From UBA5158 sp963692955 (GTDB lineage Bacteria > Pseudomonadota > Gammaproteobacteria > DSM-16500): 64,000 nt of DNA. This document shows, in pieces, positions 48,960-58,385 of the stretch. A model generated the notes under the pieces. That model was not told where the DNA came from, searched no databases, and saw only the letters and a list, made by a program, of their open reading frames with translations. The stretch covers positions 806,001 to 870,000 of the forward strand of contig OY843587.1 in NCBI GenBank assembly GCA_963692955.1, given 5' to 3'. The position numbers were made by a program, and so were the translations under genes. The stretch's first letter is position 1; each line of letters begins with the position of its first letter.

Positions 48960-50222
48960 TTATTGATTTATAAGCCGATACTTTTGAAAAGGAAGAGCAG
49001 GTCCAATCTTTTTCACTCTTAATGTGAAAAAGCCGGGCTTTTTTTCTTTAAATTTTGGGAGCGAGCTAGTTACCTCTGTGCTTTCGTTTGAGTCAGAAGC
49101 TTCTGAACTTGAACTTGAACTTGAACTTGAAGATGAAGATGAAGATGAAGATGAAGAGCCAGAAGAAGATGATGAGTTTGAATCGCTGCTGTAACGCCTT
49201 TTAGATCCTGCGATCAGTTGGGCATTGATAATAGATTTGCGTAGTACAGCAAGATGCACTGCTTCACAAATAATTTTTTCACCCCAGAGCTCTTCCTTGT
49301 GAATAGCAGCACCTACTTTTTCATTTTCAGTTAGTCGATCTATTTGTAATAGTAACTCAGCGTTACTAGCAAGCGCATTTTGAAATTTAGTCTCGAGCAG
49401 ATTATAATTTTCTGACCATGCGATGAGTTTTATGGCTTGCGCATCGTAATTCAACTTAAGCTGAGTGTGCGCTTTTTCCAACTGAGCGAGCGCTTCTTTA
49501 GCGTTTTTAGTTTTATGCTTAGCTGCAGCGAGTTTTTCGTCGTGAGTCGTGATTAGATTATTCATTTCTTCAACATGAATCTGTTTTAGTTCTTCGAGTT
49601 TTCTCGCATGATTTGCAGTTAATATCGCAATTCTATTATTCAATGCCGCGAGTTCACTCGAATGTTGTGCAGTAGGCTGATTTAAGTTCTGCTGCAAGCG
49701 AGTGATTTCATTGAATTGATGTTGCAGTTGAAAAGTCAGCGCGCCATTTGATTGCGTGACATATTCAAGATAGCGAAGATTGGCGGGCTTACCTTGAAAA
49801 AGATAATCGAATCGGGTTTGCCATTCCGGTTCAGTGCAACTAATTTTAATGAGTTGAGGACTGTGTTGCGTCAACCTACTTAATTTATCGTAAATCGCTG
49901 CTAGGCAATCATTGCCTAAATCCGTCAGAATTAACTGTTTGAGAGTCTCGACCTTCATGCCATTGAGAACCTTGCCAACAACTTCGATACCCAAATGCTG
50001 TAATTGTAAATGCGTTAATTGCCACTGCGGTAGAATCCGGTGAAAAGCGCAGTCGAATTGTTCTACGCTCAAGCCACATAAGACTAATTTACTATAAATA
50101 CGATAGTGAGTTTCTACACTTGCCGACAAGGCAAAATTATCGTGTAGAAGGCTGCCAGGATATACTAGCGTCTCTTCTTGATGCAGCATAGGCCGCTGAT
50201 AAATTACTTGATGACTCTGCAT
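48960..50222 (-). CDS. LRR-like, coiled-coil, poly-Ser protein, putative effector
   Basis: 420 residues. Residues about 65-130 contain two leucine-rich-repeat-like units (LTHLQLQHLGIEVVGKVL and LKQLILTDLGNDCLAAIY). Residues about 170-300 are a long coiled coil (RKLEELKQIHVEEMNNLITT). A poly-Ser tract of some 25 residues follows, encoded by hexanucleotide repeats, then a basic tail. No signal peptide. LRR plus coiled coil resembles eukaryotic adaptor proteins. The ribosome site is poor. Confidence 0.65.
   Translation of the reverse strand: MQSHQVIYQRPMLHQEETLVYPGSLLHDNFALSASVETHYRIYSKLVLCGLSVEQFDCAFHRILPQWQLTHLQLQHLGIEVVGKVLNGMKVETLKQLILTDLGNDCLAAIYDKLSRLTQHSPQLIKISCTEPEWQTRFDYLFQGKPANLRYLEYVTQSNGALTFQLQHQFNEITRLQQNLNQPTAQHSSELAALNNRIAILTANHARKLEELKQIHVEEMNNLITTHDEKLAAAKHKTKNAKEALAQLEKAHTQLKLNYDAQAIKLIAWSENYNLLETKFQNALASNAELLLQIDRLTENEKVGAAIHKEELWGEKIICEAVHLAVLRKSIINAQLIAGSKRRYSSDSNSSSSSGSSSSSSSSSSSSSSSSSSEASDSNESTEVTSSLPKFKEKKPGFFTLRVKKIGPALPFQKYRLINQ
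49105..49152 (-). repeat. In-frame hexanucleotide microsatellite
   Basis: Plus strand shows GAACTT four times and then GAAGAT four times, encoding alternating Ser codons on the minus strand. Unit loss or gain would change the poly-Ser length by two residues without a frameshift. Confidence 0.9.
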
Positions 50223-50300
50223 ACACGCGCTCGAACTATTTTAAAAATGGTGTATAAAATAACTGTTCTGCGGTCAAATCACAATAGCGTGTCAAGTTCA

Positions 50301-50330
50301 TTGATTTGTAGGAGGTTTTCCTTTTATAAT
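50301..50330 (+). promoter_or_regulatory. Promoter of the 592-residue protein gene
   Basis: TTGATT (50301-50306), an 18-base spacer and a perfect TATAAT (50325-50330). The leader would be about 50 bases. Confidence 0.5.
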
Positions 50331-50386
50331 TTTTTATTTATTCTATACTGATAATAAATCTAATAATTATTCGTGGAAAAAATAAG

Positions 50387-52165
50387 ATGAAGATCAGGGA
50401 GTTGTTTGCCAGTCTCATTCTAAAAGTAGGTCAAATCGCCACTATAAAAATTGTCCGCAAGCCTGCGAACGCAATCTTAACCGATAAATTCATTTATTAT
50501 GAAAAATATTTAAGTTGGCAGTCTTTAAAATTATTGCTGCGTGAAGATGTTTTGGAAAAAGACTGCACGCCGGCCACGCTCGCGCCGTTTTACATTTTTC
50601 TCGCCAAGCGTTGGGAGCGTATCCATCATATTTATCAATTATCGTATACCTATACATATAAAGAAGAATTAACGATGGTTTGTTACGACTTGTCAGTCAA
50701 GCTTGCCGCCAGTCAAGGCAATCAAGTCCATCCTTTAAAAATATTGATGCCATCGTTAGAAACTTACAATGAAAATCTCATGATGGATTTAGTCGAGATA
50801 GATTCTCTCGCGACCAAAGAAGAAAAAACTCAATTGCACCATTTCATTATGGACCATTGGGGCAATGTCATCAATGTAAGCCATTGTCTGGAGTACGCGA
50901 GCTATTCTGTTCATGAAACTATTTTATATCACACCAGCGCCCAGCTTAAAGTTGTAGACGACGAAAAGCCTGAGAGTCCGAACCTGCCACAACTCCGTAC
51001 GTTAGATTTTAAAGATAAAACGCGTGTGATTTATCATTCAAGAGAAGCCTACGCGGTGATTAACGCGATCAATCAATTAGTCAAAGAAACCGGCACGCTC
51101 TATAACGCGGCCGATGCCATGGAAACCTTGATAGACTATTTACACAAAGGTGGAATACGCGGTGGTTATGGCGCTACTGAGATAATGTCTGGTCATTACT
51201 CGTATATTGGTGTGAGAAAATTTTATGATTTTACCAAAAAGCTAAGCCCAGATGATTTTTCGGCATTGATGGCGGCGAGCGCGATTTATAACGCGTATAC
51301 ACACAGCTTCCATCATATCTGGGTGCATTTGTTGGCATCGTCGATCGGTCATCCTGAGTGTGATTTTTCTGACGCGGAAACGGCGGGAATTTTAAAGTTT
51401 ATCGATCCGTATTTTACCGCGGCAAGTACGAGAACGCAGCGCTCATCAGAGATTTTATGCGCCGATCAATATTCTATAAAACTGCTGGAAATTAAAAACC
51501 TTACCCCCTATTTGAGAAATTTAAGAATCGATAAAAATAAAGCGGATAATAAAGATTTGCTGCTCGCGCTGGATAATGCCTACCATAAAGCCTTATCGAA
51601 ATTCGAAGAGGCGATTTTAACTAACACGTTAACGCATTTTTCACCTAAAGAAGTGGCAGATTTACCCTTGGCGATCAGTAAAGAATTAAAAGATGAAATC
51701 GAAATAGCGGATTTTTGTAAACGGCTGGCGAACACTAACACTGACTTCGCGCAACTGTTATTATTGTTGCCGCAAGAATTACACGCCACTTTTATGCAAA
51801 ATTTAGGATTACCTTTTTTAAGAAATATTATCGCGTCGGCCTCGCAGTTAATCGAAGCGTTTCAAGCGATTGATCACTTGCCGATTCCACAAAAGAAAAT
51901 CATTCAAACTTTCATTTTGAAAAGTTTGACAAAAGAGTATTTGCAAAAAATCATTATTGCGAAAAAAACCTGTAATATTTTAGGAAAATATTTAACGACG
52001 GATTTGTTTATTGAATTTATTCCGCAAAACCTACCAGCGCCGCAAACATATAATCCCTCTTTTTTGAATCAATTACCGCTAGCCAAACAAAAGAAAGCTG
52101 ATAAACTGCAACGCTTGGAAATAGTTCCTATGGGCTATCACCTGACGTTGAAAAGACACACGTGA
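50387..52165 (+). CDS. Unknown 592-residue helical protein
   Basis: Not recognised. The protein is helical, with His/Tyr-rich patches (YTHSFHHIWVHLLASSIGHP, about residues 305-325) that could bind metal, and a Leu-rich second half ending in a basic tail. No signal peptide or clear membrane helix. AGG-poor leader; GGAAAAA lies upstream of ATG 50387. Its size, composition and location among other such genes make it a candidate effector. Confidence 0.6.
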   Translation: MKIRELFASLILKVGQIATIKIVRKPANAILTDKFIYYEKYLSWQSLKLLLREDVLEKDCTPATLAPFYIFLAKRWERIHHIYQLSYTYTYKEELTMVCYDLSVKLAASQGNQVHPLKILMPSLETYNENLMMDLVEIDSLATKEEKTQLHHFIMDHWGNVINVSHCLEYASYSVHETILYHTSAQLKVVDDEKPESPNLPQLRTLDFKDKTRVIYHSREAYAVINAINQLVKETGTLYNAADAMETLIDYLHKGGIRGGYGATEIMSGHYSYIGVRKFYDFTKKLSPDDFSALMAASAIYNAYTHSFHHIWVHLLASSIGHPECDFSDAETAGILKFIDPYFTAASTRTQRSSEILCADQYSIKLLEIKNLTPYLRNLRIDKNKADNKDLLLALDNAYHKALSKFEEAILTNTLTHFSPKEVADLPLAISKELKDEIEIADFCKRLANTNTDFAQLLLLLPQELHATFMQNLGLPFLRNIIASASQLIEAFQAIDHLPIPQKKIIQTFILKSLTKEYLQKIIIAKKTCNILGKYLTTDLFIEFIPQNLPAPQTYNPSFLNQLPLAKQKKADKLQRLEIVPMGYHLTLKRHT

Positions 52166-52274
52166 AATGCTTAAGGGTATTCCAACTTGTTTAAAACGCG
52201 TCGCTAGTAAAAAAATAATTTAATGCTACTACAAATATTGTAGCGTTAAGTCATTTTCAGGTTCAAACTACCTG

Positions 52275-52302
52275 TTGTTAGTTTGCAGTCGCCACTTATA
52301 AT
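52275..52302 (+). promoter_or_regulatory. Promoter of S53 peptidase copy 2
   Basis: TTGTTA (52275-52280), a 16-base spacer and TATAAT (52297-52302). The leader to ATG 52399 would be about 90 bases. The gap 52166-52398 otherwise shows only an imperfect short palindrome (CTACAA/TTGTAG near 52236). Confidence 0.5.
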
Positions 52303-52398
52303 ATAAAAAACGTAGCGCTGGACGAATCTGCAATAACACTGCCGTGGCAAGTCAAAAAACCAAAAAATATATTTTTAACAATAAGGAGATTGATCATT

Positions 52399-53571
52399 AT
52401 GTCGAAAGGTTATTCGAGAAAAAAAATAATTCATCTTTGCAGCGCAATCACGTTAAGTATTTTCAGCATCCAAGCACAAGCGTTGTCGAATACTTTATTA
52501 CCCTGGGGATGGAAAGCGCATCCACCAATTCATTTAAAATCACCCATGCCAACCTTACAACCTACTGGTATAGCGCCAGCACAAATTAAAACCGCGTATG
52601 GCTTTCCCGCGTTATATCAAGGCTCAGGCGAAGTAATTGCGATCGTCGATGCTTATGACGATCCAAATATTGAAGCTGACTTAAATACATTTTCGACTAA
52701 ATACGGTTTGCCTGCGTGTACGACCGCGAACGGTTGTTTCACGAAACTTTATGCCTCTGGTACAAAACCCGCAGGTGACACTGGCTGGGGCGAAGAAATG
52801 TCTCTCGATGTCGAGTGGGCGCACGCGGTAGCGCCAGCGGCAAAAATTTTGTTAGTTGAAGCGGCGGATGACGGTGACGGTTTATACACTGCGGTGCAAG
52901 TCGCAATTCAACAAAAAGCCTCGGTGATTTCATTAAGTTGGGGCGGCGATGAATTTCAATCTGAGACTTCCATGGATTCAATTTTCAAAGCAAGCCCAGT
53001 GCCCATCGTCGCTTCGTCCGGCGATTCAGGGACAGGCGTTTCGTATCCGGCCGCGTCACCGTATGTCGTCGCCGCGGGTGGGACGCAACTCAATGTGGAT
53101 AGCAGCGGCAATTATGTGTCTGAAACAGCATGGAATGGTTCTGGCGGTGGTATAAGTATTTATGAGGAGGAACCTAGTTTCCAAACTTCTTTTGGGATAC
53201 CAAAAGATACTTCCAAAGGCCGCGGCGTCCCTGACGTAGCATATAACGCGGATCCTAACACGGGCTATTCCGTTTATGATTCTTACGGCCAAGGCGGATG
53301 GTTTGTAGTCGGCGGCACTAGCGCCAGCGCGCCACAATGGGCTGCGTTAATCGCGGTGTTGAAGTCTGCGAAGAAAGGCAATTTCGGCGACTTTAATACT
53401 TCCATTTATTCGGTAGTGAAAAGAAGTTCGACGCTGACGCATGATATTACCAGTGGCACCAATGGTACATGCGGGTACGTCTGCACGGCTCAAACGGGTT
53501 ATGATTATGTCACTGGTTTGGGTTCACCACAGGCAGGTAATTTGATTAATCGATTCTTGTTAGTGAAATAA
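52399..53571 (+). CDS. S53 (sedolisin) peptidase without prodomain, copy 2
   Basis: 390 residues: signal peptide (ending SIQAQA), short linker, sedolisin catalytic domain. Glu133 and Asp137 (EMSLDVEWAH), Asp209 (SGDSG) and Ser308 (GTSASAPQW) form the expected Glu-Asp-Ser site with its oxyanion Asp. The calcium motifs DITSG and GYDYVTGLG are intact, unlike copy 1. Acid-active endopeptidases of this family usually need a prodomain for folding; it is absent. ATG 52399 lies ten bases after AGGAG, and 15 bases around that site are identical in copy 1. Confidence 0.9.
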   Translation: MSKGYSRKKIIHLCSAITLSIFSIQAQALSNTLLPWGWKAHPPIHLKSPMPTLQPTGIAPAQIKTAYGFPALYQGSGEVIAIVDAYDDPNIEADLNTFSTKYGLPACTTANGCFTKLYASGTKPAGDTGWGEEMSLDVEWAHAVAPAAKILLVEAADDGDGLYTAVQVAIQQKASVISLSWGGDEFQSETSMDSIFKASPVPIVASSGDSGTGVSYPAASPYVVAAGGTQLNVDSSGNYVSETAWNGSGGGISIYEEEPSFQTSFGIPKDTSKGRGVPDVAYNADPNTGYSVYDSYGQGGWFVVGGTSASAPQWAALIAVLKSAKKGNFGDFNTSIYSVVKRSSTLTHDITSGTNGTCGYVCTAQTGYDYVTGLGSPQAGNLINRFLLVK

Positions 53572-53591
53572 CGCAGCGGATAAAGGTGGGT

Positions 53592-54719
53592 TTATCTAAA
53601 TCCACCTTTACGAAAAAATAATTTTTCAATTGATTCTTCTGGGACTTTCGACAATTTCAGATTATCTAATGGCAACATTTTATTCGGTTTCTTACTCAAT
53701 TCCGGCTTAATTTTATTAACACAGGTTTTAAAAAATACATCTGAATTGCTAACAACATTCGTAAAGAAATCAGTGTTATCAAAATCATAATTTAAATTAA
53801 CTTCTTTTTTAATATCGATAGTTTTTAAATTTTTAAAAAAAAGGTTATTGCTTCCAGAAAGTTTTTTAGAATTGAGAAACTCAGATAGCGCATCGAACAC
53901 GGACTCTACTTTAGCTGGAGCGGGATGTTGAATTTGAAAAGCTTCTAATGAAGTGTGATACAGCGCCATACCTAAATGACAAGACTCGGTATCCGCGCGG
54001 CAATCCATAATGGTGACAGTGGCGGCTGCTTGGCGGGTCTTTGTCGGTGACAGCACTGCGATTTGACGGCTGTATTGATAAGTCACGTTTGTGACTACAT
54101 AACCAGCGAGCATAGCGATAGAAATTTCTCTGGCAAAAGCGGAATAACGTTGCGTGCCGCAAATCCTCACGTTACCAGCGGTAACCGGCGTTAGCACTAA
54201 GAATTCACTTTGTCTATGAATATGCGCAAGCACCCAAACGCTGTTGACGGCCCAGTTGTGTACTTGCGGTTTATAAATCCGACTAGGACTGCCAATGGCA
54301 TCGCTGCAGATGAGAGGGATACTGGCAATGTCACTTAGTTTATAAAGAATAGCAGGATTAGTATCGGTCGATTGCATCACTACCGTGTATTGGCGCAACG
54401 CTTCAATTTGGCTTGCAGGTGTGGTGAAGATGGCATACTGCATGATAGTCGTTTGATATGACAAAGTCACCGCCTCTGCACCAACGGGTGATTTTGGTTT
54501 TTGCGAACTCGGTCGAATTTCGTCTAAAAATTCGTTTTTCAAATAAGCATATTTAAATTCTTTTTCATTCAAACTCAAATCATCAACCAATATTTCACTA
54601 AATTTATAGGTAAACGATTCATCAACCAATATTTGATTTAATTTAAAGGTAGACGATGAGTCGGAGAAGATAGTTCCCTTAGAGTCATTTATCTTTTGAT
54701 TTTCGGATTGCCATGCCAT
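53592..54719 (-). CDS. Unknown putative effector under a PmrA-like box
   Basis: 375 residues, no recognised domain. The N-terminal 60 residues are acidic and contain a 13-residue tandem duplication (NQILVDESFTYKF next to SEILVDD...). The middle is a compact beta/alpha region with Cys residues (about residues 130-270) and the C-terminus is Asn/Lys-rich. No signal peptide. The element at 54766-54785 with its -10 gives strong regulatory similarity to the lipase-like and J-domain genes. Converges with S53 copy 2. Confidence 0.65.
   Translation of the reverse strand: MAWQSENQKINDSKGTIFSDSSSTFKLNQILVDESFTYKFSEILVDDLSLNEKEFKYAYLKNEFLDEIRPSSQKPKSPVGAEAVTLSYQTTIMQYAIFTTPASQIEALRQYTVVMQSTDTNPAILYKLSDIASIPLICSDAIGSPSRIYKPQVHNWAVNSVWVLAHIHRQSEFLVLTPVTAGNVRICGTQRYSAFAREISIAMLAGYVVTNVTYQYSRQIAVLSPTKTRQAAATVTIMDCRADTESCHLGMALYHTSLEAFQIQHPAPAKVESVFDALSEFLNSKKLSGSNNLFFKNLKTIDIKKEVNLNYDFDNTDFFTNVVSNSDVFFKTCVNKIKPELSKKPNKMLPLDNLKLSKVPEESIEKLFFRKGGFR
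54580..54657 (-). repeat. 39-bp imperfect tandem duplication
   Basis: TCATCAACCAATATTT begins at 54580 and again at 54619, with the rest of the 39-base unit diverged. It lies in the N-terminal coding part of the unknown gene and adds 13 residues in frame. Confidence 0.75.
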
Positions 54720-54752
54720 GTTGAAACGCCGCTATTGAAATTAGAGCGTATT

Positions 54753-54785
54753 ATTATAAATTTAAAATATTAAGGAATTCTTAAA
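54753..54785 (-). promoter_or_regulatory. PmrA-box-like element and -10 of the unknown gene
   Basis: Minus strand TTTAAGAAT-TC-CTTAATATT (54766-54785): cores 11 bp apart, and the second half-site equals the recalled consensus cTTAATatT exactly. Seven bases later is a perfect TATAAT (54753-54758). The leader would be about 27 bases. Confidence 0.7.
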
Positions 54786-54814
54786 GGTGATAGGAATATA
54801 TAATAATCAATAAG

Positions 54815-55993
54815 TTAAAAGTCTTGATAAAGCAGGTATTTTTTGCGGATTTTCTTAAATTCACTCAATTGCGGCTCCCAACTTTTACGGATTTGCTGCT
54901 CACTTGCGCCGGCGGCGATGAGGCCCACTAAATTATTTTTACCGATCGCTTTACTAATACTGCAACCAAAAAACTTATCCTTATTCGGAAACGCCGCATA
55001 CGCGCGCAGCATATATTTTATTTGCAGACGGTTATTCACTTCTTTCAAGACTTGCTGCGGTGAGCCGGCTAAGTTCCAGCCGTGACAAACTTTATTTTTG
55101 TAAGTGGGATCTTCTGAGCCGGGTATGGACCTTGGCACGAAAGTAAACGCAGTCTTTAACGCGGGATGGCCGAAATATTGAAAAGGTTTATGCGTGCCTC
55201 TGCCCACGCTTAAACTCGTCGCTTCCAGCAAACCAATCGAAGGATATAAATATATCGATTGGATATCGGGAAGGTTAGGTGACGGCCTAACTGGCGGCAC
55301 GTAAAGACTTTTATGCGTATAGTGACGGCAAGGTATGACATATAATTTTAACAATTTCGCGCGCGACGCGGGCGCTTCACTCAGCCATTCTTCGCCGATT
55401 AACATTTTCGCGTATTCGCCTTCCGTCATACCGTAAACAATCGGAATCGGTTGCATGCCGGTGAAGGATTTATGTTTTGGATCAAGCACAGGGCCGTCGA
55501 CATAAAATCCATTGGGGTTAGGACGGTCTAACACGATTAAAGGTTTATTATTTTCTAACGCCGCTTCCATTAATTTTTGCAGCGAAGAAATGTAAGTGTA
55601 GAAGCGTACGCCGACGTCTTGAATATCAAACACGATGATATCGACGTTAGCTAAATCTGCGGGCGTGGGTTTTAATTTTTTCCCGTACAATGACACGATA
55701 GGAATGCCGGTGGCCGTGTCGATGCTGTCATGAATGTGATTGCCCGCGTCTTCCGCGCCGCGGAAGCCATGTTCGGGTACGAAAATTTTCGTGATGGTTA
55801 TGTGGTGTTGCAACAACACGTCGATTAAAGATTTATTGCCGACGCGGGAAGTATTATTGGCGAATACCGCGACGCGTTTGCCTTTTAGTAGCGGTAAATA
55901 CAGCGAAGTTTGTTCCGCGCCCGGTTTGATGGCCGGGTGCGCGTGAGTGAGCGTGGCAAACGCAAATAAGAGTATTAGTAACAGTATTCTCAT
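54815..55993 (-). CDS. NamZ-like exo-beta-N-acetylmuramidase (DUF1343)
   Basis: 392 residues with a signal peptide (MRILLLILLFAFATLTHA). The DUF1343/NamZ pattern is clear: VPEHGFRGAEDAGNHIHDSI, IVFDIQDVGVRFYTYI, VLDRPNPNG and YPSIGLLEATSLSVGRG. NamZ enzymes remove terminal MurNAc from peptidoglycan fragments in the periplasm or outside. It lies 86 bases downstream of the PqaA-VanX fusion on the same strand, which supports a joint role in wall breakdown or recycling. GGAA precedes ATG 55993. Confidence 0.88.
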   Translation of the reverse strand: MRILLLILLFAFATLTHAHPAIKPGAEQTSLYLPLLKGKRVAVFANNTSRVGNKSLIDVLLQHHITITKIFVPEHGFRGAEDAGNHIHDSIDTATGIPIVSLYGKKLKPTPADLANVDIIVFDIQDVGVRFYTYISSLQKLMEAALENNKPLIVLDRPNPNGFYVDGPVLDPKHKSFTGMQPIPIVYGMTEGEYAKMLIGEEWLSEAPASRAKLLKLYVIPCRHYTHKSLYVPPVRPSPNLPDIQSIYLYPSIGLLEATSLSVGRGTHKPFQYFGHPALKTAFTFVPRSIPGSEDPTYKNKVCHGWNLAGSPQQVLKEVNNRLQIKYMLRAYAAFPNKDKFFGCSISKAIGKNNLVGLIAAGASEQQIRKSWEPQLSEFKKIRKKYLLYQDF

Positions 55994-56079
55994 ATTCGAA
56001 AGTTCCTTTTCGACTGAGGAAGGATTCCCGCCCGCGCGGTCATGACACCTTCTAAAAGAATAGCATATTTCGTTAAACC

Positions 56080-58254
56080 CTATTCAACCTTCTTATCCAC
56101 GTTCAAACCTTTTAACTCTGGCGTAATCTTAATATCCATTGCTTCATGAATGGTTTTATCTTCGTAACTGAAATGCCAATACTCTAGCGGATATGGCACG
56201 AAGCCGTATTTTTTCATCGCGGCCGCTAATATCTGGCGGTTCTTCAGCGCGTCCGCGCCAATGTCTTTCGCCGTCGCGGTGTTATGCGACTTTTCGCCCA
56301 TGAAATCAAATGGCACGCCATGATTTAATTCCTTGCCATTCTTATCCACCAACACTAAGTCTACCGTGTGGCCGTAACAATGTTGCGAGTCTTCGGCTAC
56401 ATAACCACGCTCAAACATCGTGCTTTTTTCAATATCCGGGTACTGTAATTTTTTTCTCGCTAATTCATGACTATTTATGGGCGGTAACTTCGACCAACGC
56501 ACAAAATGTTGTACCGCTTGTTTAGGACGGTAAGAATCATAGATCAATAAGCCGTAACCGTCTTTCACTAAATCATTTTGCACTTTGACTAACGCCGCAG
56601 CGGCTGCTTGGGTCATTAACGCGAGGTCAGTCAAGCCAGGCGTGTAACCATCGATTTTCTGCCCGACAAAATTATTTTCCGTCGCATAAGCCAGGTGGGC
56701 TTCGATCGGACGTTTACATTCTTTCTTACTGAGCGCGACCACGTCTACGAGTTGAGTGAGATATTTATGTTGGTCTGTCATCGCTGCCTCGCTAGTTTTT
56801 GTTATGGGTAATAAAGGTTGCTTAGCACCGATCACATAAGCCGGTGTGGTTAAAATCAAATGATCGCCATTGGTGAAATCATACGCCGCTTCGACGAAAT
56901 ACGCTTTCCAACCATTTTTCGGCGCGCTTTCTTCCGGCGCGTAATCGCAACGCCTAGCTACACATGTCGGCGCTAATTTTTTACTGGTGTAGCTAACATT
57001 TGTGTTGGAACGGAAGTCACGCGATTTGTTATTGTGCGCTTCCCACAAGGTCACGCTGGTTGGGACTTCGTTCGCGGACACTTTTTCAAGCGTGCCGGAC
57101 GTATCCACTTTCGCGCGAATTTGTGGGCGTGGAATTTGATATATAATCGTTTCGTAATAGGCTAACAAGGCGTCTTCGATCATCTTGTTATTGACCGCGT
57201 GGCCTTGGTTGGGGAGCACGCGAATCGAATTTTCACCCGGTAGATTATGCAAATACATATTCAACGAATCCGGAATAAAAAAATCATCGCCGCTGGCGGT
57301 GATAAAATATTTCGGAATGTTAAACCGCGCTTTGTAATCATGACTATGCAAATACGTCAATGGGTCGATGATATTTAACAGCGCTTCAAATTCTTTCGAA
57401 TGAATGCGTTCAGGAATATGTTCCGCGACATAAGGTTGCGACGCGGCCGGTAACGGTTTGTCGGCGGGTTTATTCGGCCCTTGTTTCATATTCATCACGT
57501 CGATTAAAATCGGCACCACCGCGTTTACGCGATTATCCGATAACGCCGCGAGACACGCCGCCCAGCCGCGCTTTGACACGCCGCTTAAAACGAAATGCGA
57601 AATTTTAAAACTGTCTTCATTTTCGATAATTTCCTGCGTCGCATCCATGGCTTTAATGACGGCTTTAGCCATCGGTAATTGTAGCGGCCAATAAGAATTT
57701 TGCGTGGGGTTATCTAAAAATTCTTTCCAACTGTAAGCGACCAATTCATCTTCTTTGAGCGTCGTGTTTTTTCCTAACGTGAGATATTGTTTCGGCACAT
57801 CTTGCAAATCCACCACTACGGTATGCGTCGTCAACGCGATGCGCGCGAAATCGATTTTCACCGGCCCTGGGTCATCTTTATTAAACTGCACCGAGGTACC
57901 GCCGTTCACGAATAATAAGGCTTGATGGGATTTAATTTGATCGGGACGGTAAATGATTAAACGGTGCTTCCAAACGGTGCTATGGTCAGTGGTCGGCTTA
58001 GGCCATTCTTGCGAAATTAAATTATATGTTTCAATCGATAGCCCACGTTTATCATGTTCATCGACATCAATGACCCATAGCGGTTTGGCGGTTTCCGGTT
58101 GGGCGATATAGCAGGCCAAGATAGCGTGTGGATTTTTTGCCAGACTAGCTTTGTCGCAAGCCGGTATGGCCAGCGCGATATTGCTGTAAATTACGCTAAA
58201 AAATAGGGCTAAAATACCAAGCTGCGTTCCAACTATGCGTTTCGTGCTTTTCAT
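56080..58254 (-). CDS. PqaA-like hydrolase fused to VanX-type D-Ala-D-Ala dipeptidase
   Basis: 724 residues in one open frame. A signal peptide (to about residue 30) is followed by a PhoPQ-activated pathogenicity-related (PqaA) domain, about residues 33-480, with Ser227 in SGVSKRGWA. Residues about 500-710 are a VanX/DdpX dipeptidase: YDSYRP with the substrate arginine, zinc ligands His625 and Asp632 (SQHCYGHTVD), then Glu691 and His694 (EYWHF). All zinc and catalytic residues appear intact. VanX hydrolyses D-Ala-D-Ala; in a periplasmic fusion it may recycle wall dipeptide rather than confer resistance. AAGGA lies ten bases before ATG 58254. Confidence 0.88.
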   Translation of the reverse strand: MKSTKRIVGTQLGILALFFSVIYSNIALAIPACDKASLAKNPHAILACYIAQPETAKPLWVIDVDEHDKRGLSIETYNLISQEWPKPTTDHSTVWKHRLIIYRPDQIKSHQALLFVNGGTSVQFNKDDPGPVKIDFARIALTTHTVVVDLQDVPKQYLTLGKNTTLKEDELVAYSWKEFLDNPTQNSYWPLQLPMAKAVIKAMDATQEIIENEDSFKISHFVLSGVSKRGWAACLAALSDNRVNAVVPILIDVMNMKQGPNKPADKPLPAASQPYVAEHIPERIHSKEFEALLNIIDPLTYLHSHDYKARFNIPKYFITASGDDFFIPDSLNMYLHNLPGENSIRVLPNQGHAVNNKMIEDALLAYYETIIYQIPRPQIRAKVDTSGTLEKVSANEVPTSVTLWEAHNNKSRDFRSNTNVSYTSKKLAPTCVARRCDYAPEESAPKNGWKAYFVEAAYDFTNGDHLILTTPAYVIGAKQPLLPITKTSEAAMTDQHKYLTQLVDVVALSKKECKRPIEAHLAYATENNFVGQKIDGYTPGLTDLALMTQAAAAALVKVQNDLVKDGYGLLIYDSYRPKQAVQHFVRWSKLPPINSHELARKKLQYPDIEKSTMFERGYVAEDSQHCYGHTVDLVLVDKNGKELNHGVPFDFMGEKSHNTATAKDIGADALKNRQILAAAMKKYGFVPYPLEYWHFSYEDKTIHEAMDIKITPELKGLNVDKKVE

Positions 58255-58385
58255 AAAGGGGTGGTCCTTCGCGCGATTGAGGGCTAACCTTCCAAGGCAG
58301 TTCAGCCCGAACTGGCCATATGATAACTTCTTGATGCCTTCCTGACTATAGACTAAAATCGCTGCATGCTAAAAAAGAGAATTTT

